In this document: positions 29,870-40,079 of the stretch, piece by piece
Layout of the letters: the number at the start of each line of letters is the position of its first letter
Numbering within the stretch: the stretch's first letter is position 1
Assembly: GCA_030152305.1 (NCBI GenBank)
Contig: JASKOM010000006.1
Coordinates: 62,001-126,000 of the forward strand
Length of the DNA stretch: 64,000 bases
Direction: 5' to 3'
DNA from: Campylobacterota bacterium
Lineage (GTDB): Bacteria > Campylobacterota > Campylobacteria > Campylobacterales > Thiovulaceae
Notes under the pieces: model-generated
What the model was told of the DNA's origin: nothing
What the model saw: only the letters and a program-made list of their open reading frames with translations
Database searches by the model: none
Translations under genes and position numbers: made by a program

Positions 29870-30487
29870 ATGTTCAAGTTAGAGAGATTATTATTTGTCT
29901 CGATAATATTTTCAGCTTCTCTGTTTGGAGAAGTTGATTTATATTTTAGTGATGAATTAGAAATAAAAGATTTAGATGATAAATCAAACGAAAAACCAAA
30001 ACAAATTGTTGCAGTTGAATTTGGCTTTGGAAAACTTAGCAGATTAGAAGCCGATACGATTTCTAAAAATAGTTCGATCGAACGAGATGTAAAAATAACA
30101 GGTATTAAATTAGGAGCTGAAGATATCGGTTTAAGGCTTTTTTTATCGTATCGTCCGCTTGTAATCGAAGATACTTTTACAAATAGTTTTGGTTTAGAGT
30201 TGGATTCGACTATCGATATAAAAGATAAAATTAAATTTTTTTATGGTTTAGCAATTGGTTTTATGTTTTATGAAATCGTTGATAAAAATATGACATCATC
30301 ATTTGAAAAAAACACAACTCCATATTACGGATTAGAGGCTGGTTTTGTATTTAATATATTAGATAACATTGAATTAGAATCAGGTTTTAGATATTTAGTT
30401 ACAAATATAAATGACTCATCGGCTGATACAAGTTACATGTTTGATATTTATACTAACTATTATTTCGGTTTAAATTTTAAGTATTAA
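29870..30487 (+). CDS. Small outer-membrane beta-barrel protein
   Basis: 205 residues. A signal sequence (LERLLFVSIIFSASLFG) is followed by alternating strands: VAVEFGFGKLSRLEAD, IGLRLFLSYRPLVIED, FFYGLAIGFMFYEIVD, YYGLEAGFVFNILDN, IELESGFRYLVTN and the terminal strand TNYYFGLNFKY ending in an aromatic residue. This is the pattern of an eight-stranded porin-like (OmpA/OmpW-type) barrel. The function is not evident. It lies between sppA and the FIST-domain kinase in a tight operon. Confidence 0.65.
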   Translation: MFKLERLLFVSIIFSASLFGEVDLYFSDELEIKDLDDKSNEKPKQIVAVEFGFGKLSRLEADTISKNSSIERDVKITGIKLGAEDIGLRLFLSYRPLVIEDTFTNSFGLELDSTIDIKDKIKFFYGLAIGFMFYEIVDKNMTSSFEKNTTPYYGLEAGFVFNILDNIELESGFRYLVTNINDSSADTSYMFDIYTNYYFGLNFKY

Positions 30488-30500
30488 TAAAGGAGATCTT

Positions 30501-32555
30501 TTGATAAAAAGTTATAACAAAAGTTTTAAACTAGTCGGAGAAGTAGAAAAATTCTTTGAATCTACAAAAAAAGAGATAAAAGAAGAAAATCAAATTCTTG
30601 TTCAAATATTCACAGGAATAATTAATAAACAAGTTATTTTAGATCTACAAAACAGCGTTCGACTTTATTTTCCAAATTCGGTATTAATTGGTGCAACAAC
30701 GGACGGCGAAATTATTAATGGCTCAACTTTCGAACGAACAATCGCTATTACTATAACAACTTTTGAAAATAGTAATTTATATAGTGGTGGTTTTGAAAAT
30801 CGAGATAATTTTTACACAGGTCAGCGAATTGCTAAAAAATTAGCAAAAGAAGGTTCAAAAGTTGTTATTATATTAACAGATGGAACTTCTACAAATGGCG
30901 AAGAATTATTAAACGGTTTCGCATCGATTAATCGTTCCGTTGTTATTGCTGGTGGAATGGCAGGAGATAACGGTTTTTTAAAAGAAAGTTTTGTTTTTAA
31001 TAACAGTGAAATTTTTACAAAAGGTGCCGTTGCTGTTTCAATCGTCAATAAAGACCTTCAAGTTTTTAATCAATATAATTTTGGTTGGTTGCCATTTGGT
31101 GAAAAATTAAAAATTACTCGAGCTGAACAAAATATCGTTTATTCGATTGATAATATTCGTCCTGTAAAAATATATGAAAAATATCTTGGTTCCGAAATTG
31201 CATCGAAATTACCAATGGTCGGTATTGAATTTCCGTTAATTAAAATAGGATCTCAAGGTGTTAATGTTGCAAGAGCAGTTCTTGGAAAATCCGATGAAGG
31301 AACTTTGCAATTTGCAGGAAATTTAAATAATGGCGACACTGTTCAAATAGGTGTTGGAGATCTTGATACGATTTTAAATCAATCAAAAGAACGATTATTA
31401 AAATATATAAATATTCCTGTTGATACGACTTTTATTTATTCATGTATGGCAAGACGAAGATTTTTAAATGAAAGTATAAAAATAGAAATTAAGCCTTTTA
31501 ATAGTATCTCGACAAATGCAGGTTTTTTTACTAATGGTGAATTTTTTTCATCAGAAGGTGAAAATGGTGAAAAAGTATATCAACTTATGAATCAGACTAT
31601 TACGGTTTTATCGATAGCTGAAGAAAAATATACAAATCGTGTTGTAAGAGCAGATATTCTAAAAGAAATTGAACATTTTAATCATTATGTTTCTCACACA
31701 ACAAAAGCTATTTCTCATTTAACAAATATAGTTTTAAAAGACTTTGAAAAAATTATTAAAGATAAAGAAATACTGACTTCTAAATTAGATTCTGATTTTG
31801 AACGAGTTATTGCTGAAAGCAATGCAAAAGATGACATTATTTATACACAATATAAATTGGCTCAAATTGGCGAACTGATGGGAATGATCGCTCATCAATG
31901 GCGACAACCTCTTGCTTCTATTTTATCTGTAACTTCATCATGCAAATTAAAATTAGATCTTGATAAATTTAATCTAGATGATTTAAACGATCGAACAGCT
32001 TTTATTGAACACATCAGTGAAAGTATTTTTAAAATAGAAACTTCAGTTGATTTTTTATCTAAAACGATGGATAACTTTAGAAAGTTTTATCGAGATGACG
32101 GCGAAATTGAATTTATAACTGTTATCGAATTAATAGAACATACATTGACTCTTGTTAACGATCCTCGTTTAAAATTTAAATTTAAATGCAATGGCAATAT
32201 CAAATTAAAAATTCGTTCAAATCAAATTATTCAAGTATTTTTAAATATTATAAAAAATGCTTCAGATGTTTTTAAAGAACGAGATATTTCTAATGGTGAA
32301 ATTATTATCGAATGTGCAGAAGATAATACAAATATTTATATTTGTTTTAGTGATAATGGCGGAGGTATTGCCGATGATGTATTACCATATATTTTTGAAA
32401 AAAGTTTCACAACTAAACAAAATAAAGGTGGCACTGGATTAGGTTTATATATGTCAAAATTAATTATCGAAAACAAATGTAAAGGTTCTATCGATGTTAT
32501 AAAAATCGATAGCGGAGCTAAATTTAAAATTAGTTTGCCAATTAAAAACGATTAA
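30501..32555 (+). CDS. FIST-domain sensor histidine kinase
   Basis: 684 residues; TTG start with AAGGAG upstream. Residues about 25-210 are FIST_N (LVQIFTGIINKQVILDLQN, LIGATTDGEIINGS) and about 220-365 FIST_C (GDTVQIGVGDLDTIL, FIYSCMARRRFL). A helical linker leads to the kinase: phosphoacceptor His in GMIAHQWRQPLAS, N box FLNIIKNASDVF, and G boxes SDNGGGIADDVLPYIFEKSFTTK and GGTGLGLYMSK. There is no transmembrane segment, so it is cytosolic. FIST domains are thought to bind small ligands such as amino acids or, via partner NosP-type proteins, heme/NO. The cognate regulator is not adjacent. Confidence 0.9.
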   Translation: MIKSYNKSFKLVGEVEKFFESTKKEIKEENQILVQIFTGIINKQVILDLQNSVRLYFPNSVLIGATTDGEIINGSTFERTIAITITTFENSNLYSGGFENRDNFYTGQRIAKKLAKEGSKVVIILTDGTSTNGEELLNGFASINRSVVIAGGMAGDNGFLKESFVFNNSEIFTKGAVAVSIVNKDLQVFNQYNFGWLPFGEKLKITRAEQNIVYSIDNIRPVKIYEKYLGSEIASKLPMVGIEFPLIKIGSQGVNVARAVLGKSDEGTLQFAGNLNNGDTVQIGVGDLDTILNQSKERLLKYINIPVDTTFIYSCMARRRFLNESIKIEIKPFNSISTNAGFFTNGEFFSSEGENGEKVYQLMNQTITVLSIAEEKYTNRVVRADILKEIEHFNHYVSHTTKAISHLTNIVLKDFEKIIKDKEILTSKLDSDFERVIAESNAKDDIIYTQYKLAQIGELMGMIAHQWRQPLASILSVTSSCKLKLDLDKFNLDDLNDRTAFIEHISESIFKIETSVDFLSKTMDNFRKFYRDDGEIEFITVIELIEHTLTLVNDPRLKFKFKCNGNIKLKIRSNQIIQVFLNIIKNASDVFKERDISNGEIIIECAEDNTNIYICFSDNGGGIADDVLPYIFEKSFTTKQNKGGTGLGLYMSKLIIENKCKGSIDVIKIDSGAKFKISLPIKND

Positions 32556-32570
32556 TAAATTAATGAAAAA

Positions 32571-32600
32571 TTGGCAGATTAATCGAAACCATGCTAGAAT
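32571..32600 (+). promoter_or_regulatory. Promoter of the acpP operon
   Basis: TTGGCA (32571-32576) and TAGAAT (32595-32600) with an 18-base spacer; the -10 is extended (TGC before it). It lies 36 bases before acpP, whose ribosome-binding site is CGGAGAAG. Confidence 0.7.
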
Positions 32601-32635
32601 ACAACAATTTTTAATTCACGAAACGGAGAAGAGTA

Positions 32636-32866
32636 ATGGCTCTATTTGACGAAGTTGCAGAAGTAGTTGCAGAACAACTAGGTATTAACAAAAGCGAAAT
32701 TAAACTTGAATCAAGATTTACAGAAGATTTAGGTGCAGATAGTCTTGACATTGTTGAACTTGTTATGGCTCTTGAAGAAAAGTTTGACATTGAAATTCCA
32801 GATGAAAAAGCTGAAAGTATCAAAACAGTTCAAAGTGCAATAGCTTATATCGAAGCTAATAAATAA
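32636..32866 (+). CDS. acpP: Acyl carrier protein
   Basis: 76 residues, acidic, the normal ACP size. The phosphopantetheine attachment Ser36 is in [10 protein letters not shown]. It carries growing acyl chains in type II fatty acid synthesis. It is followed by a hairpin at 32898-32927 and then fabF, so acpP can be made in excess over the downstream genes. Promoter elements are seen directly upstream. Confidence 0.97.
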   Translation: MALFDEVAEVVAEQLGINKSEIKLESRFTEDLGADSLDIVELVMALEEKFDIEIPDEKAESIKTVQSAIAYIEANK

Positions 32867-32897
32867 TTCAAAAACTTAAAAATAATCTACTAATAAA

Positions 32898-32927
32898 CCT
32901 CCAGTTAAAATATAAAATTTCTGGAGG
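32898..32927 (+). terminator. Hairpin between acpP and fabF (partial terminator/attenuator)
   Basis: CCTCCAG and CTGGAGG form a 7-bp stem around a 16-base A/T loop; a short T tract follows about 10 bases later. It probably stops part of the transcription after acpP, or protects the acpP mRNA end, while allowing read-through to fabF. Confidence 0.5.
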
Positions 32928-32957
32928 CATAATAATTTTTTAAAAGGTAATAAAAAT

Positions 32958-34187
32958 ATGAGAAGAGTAGTTGTTACTGGAATTGGAATGATCAACTCTC
33001 TTGGAAATGATAAAGAGAGTTCATTTAATAAAATAGTTGCAGGTGAAAGCGGTATTGGACATATAACATTATTTGATACAACTGAACATTCTGTAAAAAT
33101 AGCTGGAGAAGTAAAAAATTTTGATCCTAAAGATATTATGAATCCTAAAGAAGTTAAAAAAGCTGATCGTTTTATTCATTTAGGCATTAAAGCCGCAAGT
33201 GAAGCAATGCTTGATGCTAATTTTAATAAAAATGATATAGATTTTGATAGATTTGGAATAAATTCAGCTTCAGGAATAGGCGGGTTGCCTAATATTGAAA
33301 AAAATTCTCTTGTTGCCGAAGAAAGTTCTCCAAAAAAAATATCACCATTTTTTATACCATCGGCTTTAGTAAATATGCTTGGCGGTTTCGTATCGATTGA
33401 GCATGGTTTAAAAGGTCCAAATTTATCAAGTGTTACAGCCTGTGCTGCTGGAACTCATGGAATTATCGAAGCTACAAAAACGATTATGTTAGGTGGTGCC
33501 GATAGAATGTTAGTTGTATCAGCAGAGTCTGCTATCTGTTCAGTTGGAATTGGTGGTTTCGCATCAATGAAAGCTTTATCAACAAGAAATGATGAACCTC
33601 ATCGAGCTTCAAGACCATTTGATGCCGAACGAGACGGTTTTGTTATGGGCGAAGGAGCTGGTTCTTTAGTTCTAGAAGATTATGAATGTGCTATAAAACG
33701 AGGAGCAAAAATCTATGGTGAAGTTATCGGTTTCGGTGAAAGCGGTGATGCAAATCATATTACTTCGCCAGTTGTTGATGGTCCATATCGAGCTATGAAA
33801 TCAGCCGTTGAAATGGCTAAAAAAATAGTCGGTGAAAATTTTAAAATCGATTATATTAATGCTCATGGAACAAGCACACCTGCAAATGATAAAAATGAAT
33901 CTACGGCTATTAAAATGCTTTTCGGTGAAAATATTCCACCTGTAAGTTCAACTAAAGGTCAAACTGGTCACTGTTTAGGTGCGGCTGGTGGAATCGAAGC
34001 TGTAATATCATTAATGGCAATCGAAAGAAGTATTATTCCTCCAACAATTAACTACGAAAATAAAGATCCTGATTGCGATTTAGATTATGTTCCTAATATA
34101 GCTAGAAAAAGTGAATTAAATATCGTTATGAGTAACTCTTTTGGCTTTGGTGGAACAAACGGGGTCGTAATTTTTAGAAAAGTTTAA
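32958..34187 (+). CDS. fabF: 3-oxoacyl-ACP synthase II
   Basis: 409 residues, normal KAS II length. Catalytic Cys is in [13 protein letters not shown], the two His residues in [12 protein letters not shown] and [13 protein letters not shown], and the C-terminal FGFGGTNG loop is complete. It condenses malonyl-ACP with acyl-ACP. It stands between acpP and accA, a known Campylobacterota arrangement. The complement of GATGAGGT occurs at 33596. Confidence 0.96.
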   Translation: MRRVVVTGIGMINSLGNDKESSFNKIVAGESGIGHITLFDTTEHSVKIAGEVKNFDPKDIMNPKEVKKADRFIHLGIKAASEAMLDANFNKNDIDFDRFGINSASGIGGLPNIEKNSLVAEESSPKKISPFFIPSALVNMLGGFVSIEHGLKGPNLSSVTACAAGTHGIIEATKTIMLGGADRMLVVSAESAICSVGIGGFASMKALSTRNDEPHRASRPFDAERDGFVMGEGAGSLVLEDYECAIKRGAKIYGEVIGFGESGDANHITSPVVDGPYRAMKSAVEMAKKIVGENFKIDYINAHGTSTPANDKNESTAIKMLFGENIPPVSSTKGQTGHCLGAAGGIEAVISLMAIERSIIPPTINYENKDPDCDLDYVPNIARKSELNIVMSNSFGFGGTNGVVIFRKV

Positions 34188-34188
34188 A

Positions 34189-35223
34189 ATGGCATTATAT
34201 TTAGATTTTGAAGAAAAATTAAAAAATATTCAAGACTCAATTCTTTCTGCTAAATTAAGAAATGATCTTCCAGCTGTGGAAATTCTTCACAGCGAACTCA
34301 CAAAAGAGGTTCAAAAAGTTTTTTCATCTTTAACACCGTATCAAAAATTACAACTTGCTAGACATTCTGATAGACCATATGCAATGGACTATATTAGATT
34401 AATTATGAATAATAGTCATGAATTACATGGCGATCGTCATTTTGGCGACGATAAATCGATTGTCGGTTTTATCGGTTATATTGGCGAACATAAATTTATG
34501 GTTATCGGCGAACAAAAAGGTCGCGGAACTAAAAATAAAATTATGCGAAATTTTGGAATGCCTCATCCTGAAGGCTATCGAAAAGCTTTACGATTATCTA
34601 AAATGGCAGAAAAATTTAATATTCCTGTTTTATATTTGGTTGATACTCCAGGAGCTTATCCTGGTTTGGGAGCCGAAGAAAGAAATCAAAGTGAAGCAAT
34701 TGCTAGAAATCTTCTTGAATTATCTCGTTTAAAAGTTCCAACTATTGCAGTAGTTATTGGCGAAGGTGGAAGTGGTGGAGCTTTAGCCGTTGGTGTTGCC
34801 GATCGTCTTGCAATGATGAGATATTCAGTGTTTTCTGTTATCTCACCTGAAGGTTGTGCCGCAATTTTATGGAATGATCCCGCAATGGTCGAAACAGCTA
34901 CTCAAGCTTTAAAAATAACTGCTGAAGATTTATTAGAACTAAAATTAATTGATGATATTATTGAAGAGCCTATGATTGGAGCTCATCGAGAACGAGAAGC
35001 AACAGCAGAAATATTAAAAAATTATGTTGTTGAAAAATATAAAGAATTATCTTCGATTTCGATTAACGAATTATTAGAAAATAGATATACGAAATTAATT
35101 TCAATGGGTTCTTTTGAAGATAGTTTTGATGCAAAGTTACATGATATAGCAATTGCTACATCGTCGCAACAAAAAGAGGAAATCGAAATAATAAAAATCA
35201 CTGGGGAAGAAGAAAGTTTATAA
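34189..35223 (+). CDS. accA: Acetyl-CoA carboxylase carboxyltransferase alpha subunit
   Basis: 344 residues, a little longer than the common 312-320 because of a C-terminal extension rich in Ser and Glu. Family motifs: [66 protein letters not shown] and [17 protein letters not shown]. It forms the carboxyltransferase with AccD to make malonyl-CoA. It begins 1 base after the fabF stop and its TAA overlaps the purE ATG. Confidence 0.96.
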   Translation: MALYLDFEEKLKNIQDSILSAKLRNDLPAVEILHSELTKEVQKVFSSLTPYQKLQLARHSDRPYAMDYIRLIMNNSHELHGDRHFGDDKSIVGFIGYIGEHKFMVIGEQKGRGTKNKIMRNFGMPHPEGYRKALRLSKMAEKFNIPVLYLVDTPGAYPGLGAEERNQSEAIARNLLELSRLKVPTIAVVIGEGGSGGALAVGVADRLAMMRYSVFSVISPEGCAAILWNDPAMVETATQALKITAEDLLELKLIDDIIEEPMIGAHREREATAEILKNYVVEKYKELSSISINELLENRYTKLISMGSFEDSFDAKLHDIAIATSSQQKEEIEIIKITGEEESL

Positions 35224-35732
35224 TGGAATTAAAAAAATTAGATTTTGTTTCAATCGTAATGGGTAGTAAATCAGATTTTACAATCATGAAAAATAGTGCT
35301 GATACATTGCAAAAATTTGGTGTTAAATTTGAACTTATTGTTTCATCAGCTCATAGAAGTCCTGAAAGAACAAAAAATTATATTCGAGAAGCCGAAGCTA
35401 AAGGTGCAAAAGTTTTTATCGCAGCTGCTGGAATGGCCGCACATTTAGCAGGAGCAATTGCATCTATTACGACAAAACCTGTTATCGGTGTTCCAATGGA
35501 TGCAAGTTCATTAGGTGGTAATGATGCTCTTTTATCAACTGTTCAAATGCCAGGTGGAATGCCAGTTGCCACTGTTGCAATCGGAAAAGCTGGTGCCGTC
35601 AATGCCGCATATTTAGCTATGCAAATTTTAGCTTTAAATGATGGTGAATTAGCCGAAAAATTACGAGAGGATCGAGTTCTTCAAAGTAAAAAAGTTGAAG
35701 CTGATTCACGAGAAATAGAGATTATTTTATAA
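35223..35732 (+). CDS. purE: N5-carboxyaminoimidazole ribonucleotide mutase
   Basis: 169 residues, class I PurE. VSIVMGSKSDFTIMKNSADTL, LIVSSAHRSPERT (catalytic His), AAAGMAAHLAGAIAS and MPGGMPVATVAIGKAGAVNAA are all present. It makes CAIR in purine synthesis. The start overlaps the accA stop by one base; flgH follows by 5 bases, so a purine gene and a flagellar gene share this fatty-acid operon. Confidence 0.96.
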   Translation: MELKKLDFVSIVMGSKSDFTIMKNSADTLQKFGVKFELIVSSAHRSPERTKNYIREAEAKGAKVFIAAAGMAAHLAGAIASITTKPVIGVPMDASSLGGNDALLSTVQMPGGMPVATVAIGKAGAVNAAYLAMQILALNDGELAEKLREDRVLQSKKVEADSREIEIIL

Positions 35733-35737
35733 TTAAT

Positions 35738-36418
35738 ATGCGACATATTTCTTCGATTGTTGCGATATTTTTAATATCTGGTTGTGCTGAAAAAATGAAA
35801 CCACATATCGATTTTTCACCTCCAGCATATGTTGAAGAACTTCCTGCTCAAGAAGATGATTTTGGTGAACCAAATGCAGGTAGTCTTTTCGGTCGTGGCA
35901 AAAATCCAATGTTCAGCGATCGCAAAGCTATGCAAGTTAATGATATTTTAACTGTCAAAATATCTGAAGCAACAAGTGCTTCTTCGACCACACAAAAAGA
36001 TCTTTCTAAAACAAATGAAGGAAAATTAGGTGGCGGTCTTTTTACTGGCACAGGTTTAAGTGCTTTAAATACTGCTACAAATATTTCTCTTGAAAATACT
36101 AGTGAAAATAGTTTTTCAGGTAAAGGTTCAGCTGTTAGAGATGAAAATTTTGAAACAATTGTTACCGCAAGAGTAATAAAAATATTAAGTAACGGAAATT
36201 ATTTTATAGACGGTTCAAAAGAACTTTTAATTAATGGTGAAAAGCAAATTATAAAAGTTAGCGGAGTAATTAGTCCATATAAAATAAGTGCAAATAACGA
36301 AATCGATTCTAAATTTATAGCTGATGCAAAAATTCAATATATAACTCAAGGTGATCTAGAACAGGGAGTTCAACGAGGTTGGATGTCAAGATTTTTTGAC
36401 ACGATTTGGCCTTTTTAA
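35738..36418 (+). CDS. flgH: Flagellar L-ring protein FlgH
   Basis: 226 residues. Lipobox ISGC gives a lipidated Cys after a short signal. Family motifs: GSLFGRGKNPMFSDRKAMQVNDILTVKISE, SGKGSAVRDENFETIVTARVIKILSNGNYFIDGSKELLING and the C-terminal ISANNEIDSKFIADAKIQY. FlgH forms the outer-membrane L ring around the flagellar rod. It is the last gene of the operon, with a terminator hairpin about 10 bases downstream. Confidence 0.93.
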   Translation: MRHISSIVAIFLISGCAEKMKPHIDFSPPAYVEELPAQEDDFGEPNAGSLFGRGKNPMFSDRKAMQVNDILTVKISEATSASSTTQKDLSKTNEGKLGGGLFTGTGLSALNTATNISLENTSENSFSGKGSAVRDENFETIVTARVIKILSNGNYFIDGSKELLINGEKQIIKVSGVISPYKISANNEIDSKFIADAKIQYITQGDLEQGVQRGWMSRFFDTIWPF

Positions 36419-36426
36419 TATAAACC

Positions 36427-36450
36427 ACAGAACAGTCAAATCTTCGACTG
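36427..36450 (+). terminator. Terminator after flgH
   Basis: GAACAGTC and GACTGTTC form a perfect 8-bp stem with an 8-base loop, about 10 bases after the flgH stop, with A/T-rich sequence after it. Confidence 0.6.
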
Positions 36451-36516
36451 TTCATAATCAATTTAATATATTTTTTTACATAAATTTTATTTGTTATAAA
36501 CACAGGAGCTTTTAAT

Positions 36517-39500
36517 TTGATTTTTGATTTGCCACAAAAGGCTTTAAATCGAGCATATTTACGAGATAAGCTGATTTGAAGACGAATTTTATTTATTTGT
36601 TGATTATGTTAATCAGCTTAGATCTTCGATAAATATCGATGAAACCGAAGAGTTTAATAAAAATGTTGTTGCTGATTTTTTTAAGAAAATTGGTTATTCG
36701 GAAATTAATACAAAAGGTCGAGTTGATCTCGCTATTTATAAAAATGGTTTTCCAGAAGTATTAATCGAATTTAAAAATTTTAAAAATAGTTATGAAATGG
36801 TTGATCGTGAAAATTTTAATAAAAAAGCTTTTCACGAGATGATTTTGTATTATTTACGAGAAAAAATAAAAGAGAAAAATTATAATATTAGACATATTGT
36901 TATAACTAATGGTTTTGACTGGTTTATAATTAATGCTGTTGATTTTGAAAAAGTTGTTTCGCATAAAGAAATCGAAAAGTTATATATAGATTTCGAAATT
37001 GATAATAAATTATCTGTTACAAAGACAAAAGATTTTTATAAATTAGTTTATGAAATCGTTGAAAATAACAGTGATATTTTGAATAATTTAAGAGCTGTTT
37101 ATTTTAATTTGAATGAAAATAATAATCTAAAAAATATATACAAAGTTTTATCGTCGGCTCATTTGTTGAAAGAATATAATCGAGATGATTCGAATAGTTT
37201 AAACCGCGAATTTTATCTTGAGCTTTTATATATTTTGGGACTTGAAGAAGTTTCGGCTAATAATAAAAAGTTGATAAAACGAAAAACTGAAAAAGCTCGT
37301 GAAATTGGTTCAATGCTTGAAATCACGATTTGGAAGTTGCAAACTGAATTTCAAATTTATGACGAAGAACAGCTTTTTAATATTGCTCTTGAGTTAAATA
37401 TAACTTGGTTAAATCGTATTTTGTTTTTGAAATTGCTCGAAGCTAGACTTTTGAATATTCATGATGGCGATTATCCGCGATTTTTGTCTTTCGAAAATAG
37501 TTATAGTTTCGGTCGTTTGAATTCGCTGTTTTTTGAAGTTTTGGCTTTTAATTATGATAAACGAGATCGAGTAAATATTGAAATTTATAAAAATATTCCA
37601 TATTTAAATAGTTCGCTTTTTGAAACAACTGAACTTGAACGACAATATTTGAGAATTTCGAATTTAAATGATAATTTCGAGTTGAAAAAATATAAGACAA
37701 AAGAGACTGTCGGAACTTTGAAATATTTTTTAGATTTTTTGAATTCATATAATTTTGGTGATGATAGTTCAGAATTTAAAAAATATGATTTAATTAATTC
37801 GGCGGTTTTGGGGCTAATTTTTGAAAAATTAAATGGTTATAAAGATGGTAGCTTTTTTACACCTGCTTTTATAACGATGTATATTTCTCGCGAAACAATT
37901 CATAAAGTTGTTGTTGAAAAATTTAATAAAAAATATGGTTGGAATTGTCAAAATTTAGATGATATTTTTAATAAAAATTTAAATTTAATCGAAGCGAATA
38001 AAATTATTAATTCGATTACGATTGTTGATCCTGCGGTTGGAAGTGGTCATTTTTTAGTTTCGGCTCTTAATGAATTGATTTATATTAAATCGTATCTTCA
38101 GATTTTAGTTGATGAAAATGGCAAACGACTTAAAAATATATCGATTTCGATTGAAAATGATGAATTATATATTTCTGATGAGAATGGCGAAAATTTCAGA
38201 TACCTCATCTCGAAAAATGGAAAAGTTGCTGATGAGGTCAAACGAATTCAGCGAACGATTTTTCGGGAAAAGTTATTTATTATTGAAAATCAGCTTTTTG
38301 GTGTTGATATAAATCAGAATTCGGCGAATATTTCGCGATTGCGACTTTGGATTGAATTGTTAAAAGAAAGTTATTATGAAAATAATAGACTTGTTACTTT
38401 GCCAAATATAGATATAAATATAAAAGTTGGCAATTCGTTAATTTCTCGTTATGGTTTTGATTCGAATATAAAAATCGAAAATTATAAAGAGCTGGTTAAT
38501 AAATATCGACATGGCGAACGACAGAAAAAAGATATCGATTTTTTAAAAAGAAAATTTCGATCGCAATTAAAATATAACTTGCCAGAAAGCATAAAATTAA
38601 GAGATTTATTGCGAACATATTTAAAAAAATATGGCATTTTTAAAGAATATATTCCGAAAAATGAATTGGATAGCTATTTGGAAAAAGAAAATTTGCATAT
38701 CGATGATTTAATCGACACTGGAAATCATTCGGGGCGAATTGTTAATTTAAGTAATTCGCTTATTATTCAAGCTGTGAAATTAACGAACAGTTTTTCAGGT
38801 GAAAATATTCTCGAAATGATGATTGAAGATGATTTAATAAAATTAAGTTCAAATGCTAAAAAAGATTTAGAACCTATTATTGAATTAGAAAAAGCAATTG
38901 AATATATCGAAAATGGCAAAATTTATCAAAAAGCTTTCGAATGGAGATTTGAATTTCCTGAAGCTCTCGACGACAACGGCAAATTCATCGGTTTTGATTT
39001 GATTATTGGCAATCCGCCTTATGGAATCGAATTCTATGCTGAAGAAAAAGAATATTTTCTCAAAAAATATAAAAGTGCAAAAACGGATAAAAGTTTCAAA
39101 GGTTCGCTTGATAGTTATTCGCTTTTTATCGAACGAGCTATGACGATTTCGAATAAAAGTTATATTCATTTTATTGTTCCTCTTTCTGTAACAAGTAGCG
39201 ATTCAGTTTCACAACTTCATAATTTAATTTATAAAAATTGCGAAACCGTCAAAGTTTCAACATATGCACATAGACCTGTTCAAGTTTTTGCTGAAGCAGA
39301 TTTAAGAGTTGCTCTTATGGAAATAAGAAATAATTTATTGCCGACGAAAAAGATTGAAACTTCAGCTTTGAATAAACGGTTTGCGATAACAACTGGCGAT
39401 GAAATGATGAAGAATTTAAGATTTGTTGATTCTTTTGGTTTGCAAAAATATGGACGAATTCCAAAAATTGGTGAAGAAATCGAGAAAAATATCTTAAATA

Positions 39501-40012
39501 AACTTTTTGCTTTACAGAAAACTCTCAAAGACTATTTTGTAAAAAAAGAAGATGGTAAACCAATTTTTTACAGAACTTCTGGCGGTGGTTATTACAATTT
39601 AATTACAAACTTTGCAACGGGTTCAACAAAAGAAAAAGCTATTTTCGTATCCGAAAAATATCGAGATCTTGTTGGAGCAATTCTTTCAAGTTCGCTTTAT
39701 TATTGGTTTTATTCAGCTTATTCAAATAATTTAGATACAAAATCTTTTGATTTAAATGAATTTCCTGTTAATTTAGAAAACTTTTCAGATCACGAAATTA
39801 ACAAAATTGCAAAAATTTATAACGAATATATGATCGAATTAGAACGAAATAGCTATATCGAAGGTGGCTTTAAAAGATATGTGGCAAGAAAATCAAAAAA
39901 ATTACTTGACCAAATCGATCGCGAAATTTACAAACAGTTTAATTTAACAGACGATGAGGTAAATTTTATAATTAACTTTAGCATCGAATTTAGAGCAAAC
40001 AACGAATCGTAA
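36517..40012 (+). pseudogene. Type IIG restriction-methyltransferase (Eco57I/DUF7149-like), frameshifted near the N-terminus
   Basis: TTG 36517, with CAGGAG upstream, opens IFDLPQKALNRAYLRDKLI and hits TGA at 36577. The continuation lies in another frame from 36575 (DEFYLFVDYV ... INTKGRVDLAIYKNG ... VLIEFKNFKNSYEM) and runs on to 40012. Removing one T at 36574-36576 joins them. Domains: an N-terminal nuclease-like region with D-L-A-I-x(n)-E-F-K; a helical region; N6-adenine methylase motif I (VDPAVGSGHFLVSAL) and catalytic NPPY (DLIIGNPPYGIEF); and a C-terminal specificity region. Intact family members cut and methylate with one chain. A shorter product could start at 36797, lacking the nuclease motif. 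It could also be a sequence error. An orphan with no separate partner. Confidence 0.75.
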
Positions 40013-40027
40013 TTTATAAACTTAGAT

Positions 40028-40059
40028 AGATTCCGTGTCGAAATCATGGCACGGAATCT
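40028..40059. terminator. Bidirectional terminator between convergent genes
   Basis: AGATTCCGTG and CACGGAATCT form a perfect 10-bp stem with a 12-base loop, followed by TTTTGC and T-rich sequence on the plus strand. It sits between the ends of the restriction-methylation gene and the glucan synthase-like gene and can serve both. Confidence 0.75.
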
Positions 40060-40079
40060 TTTGCATTTATTTTTATTAT

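Noticed and set aside
36517..36600. Programmed frameshift in the restriction-methylation gene
   Set aside because: No slippery heptamer or downstream hairpin is evident at the break; simple mutation or read error is more economical.
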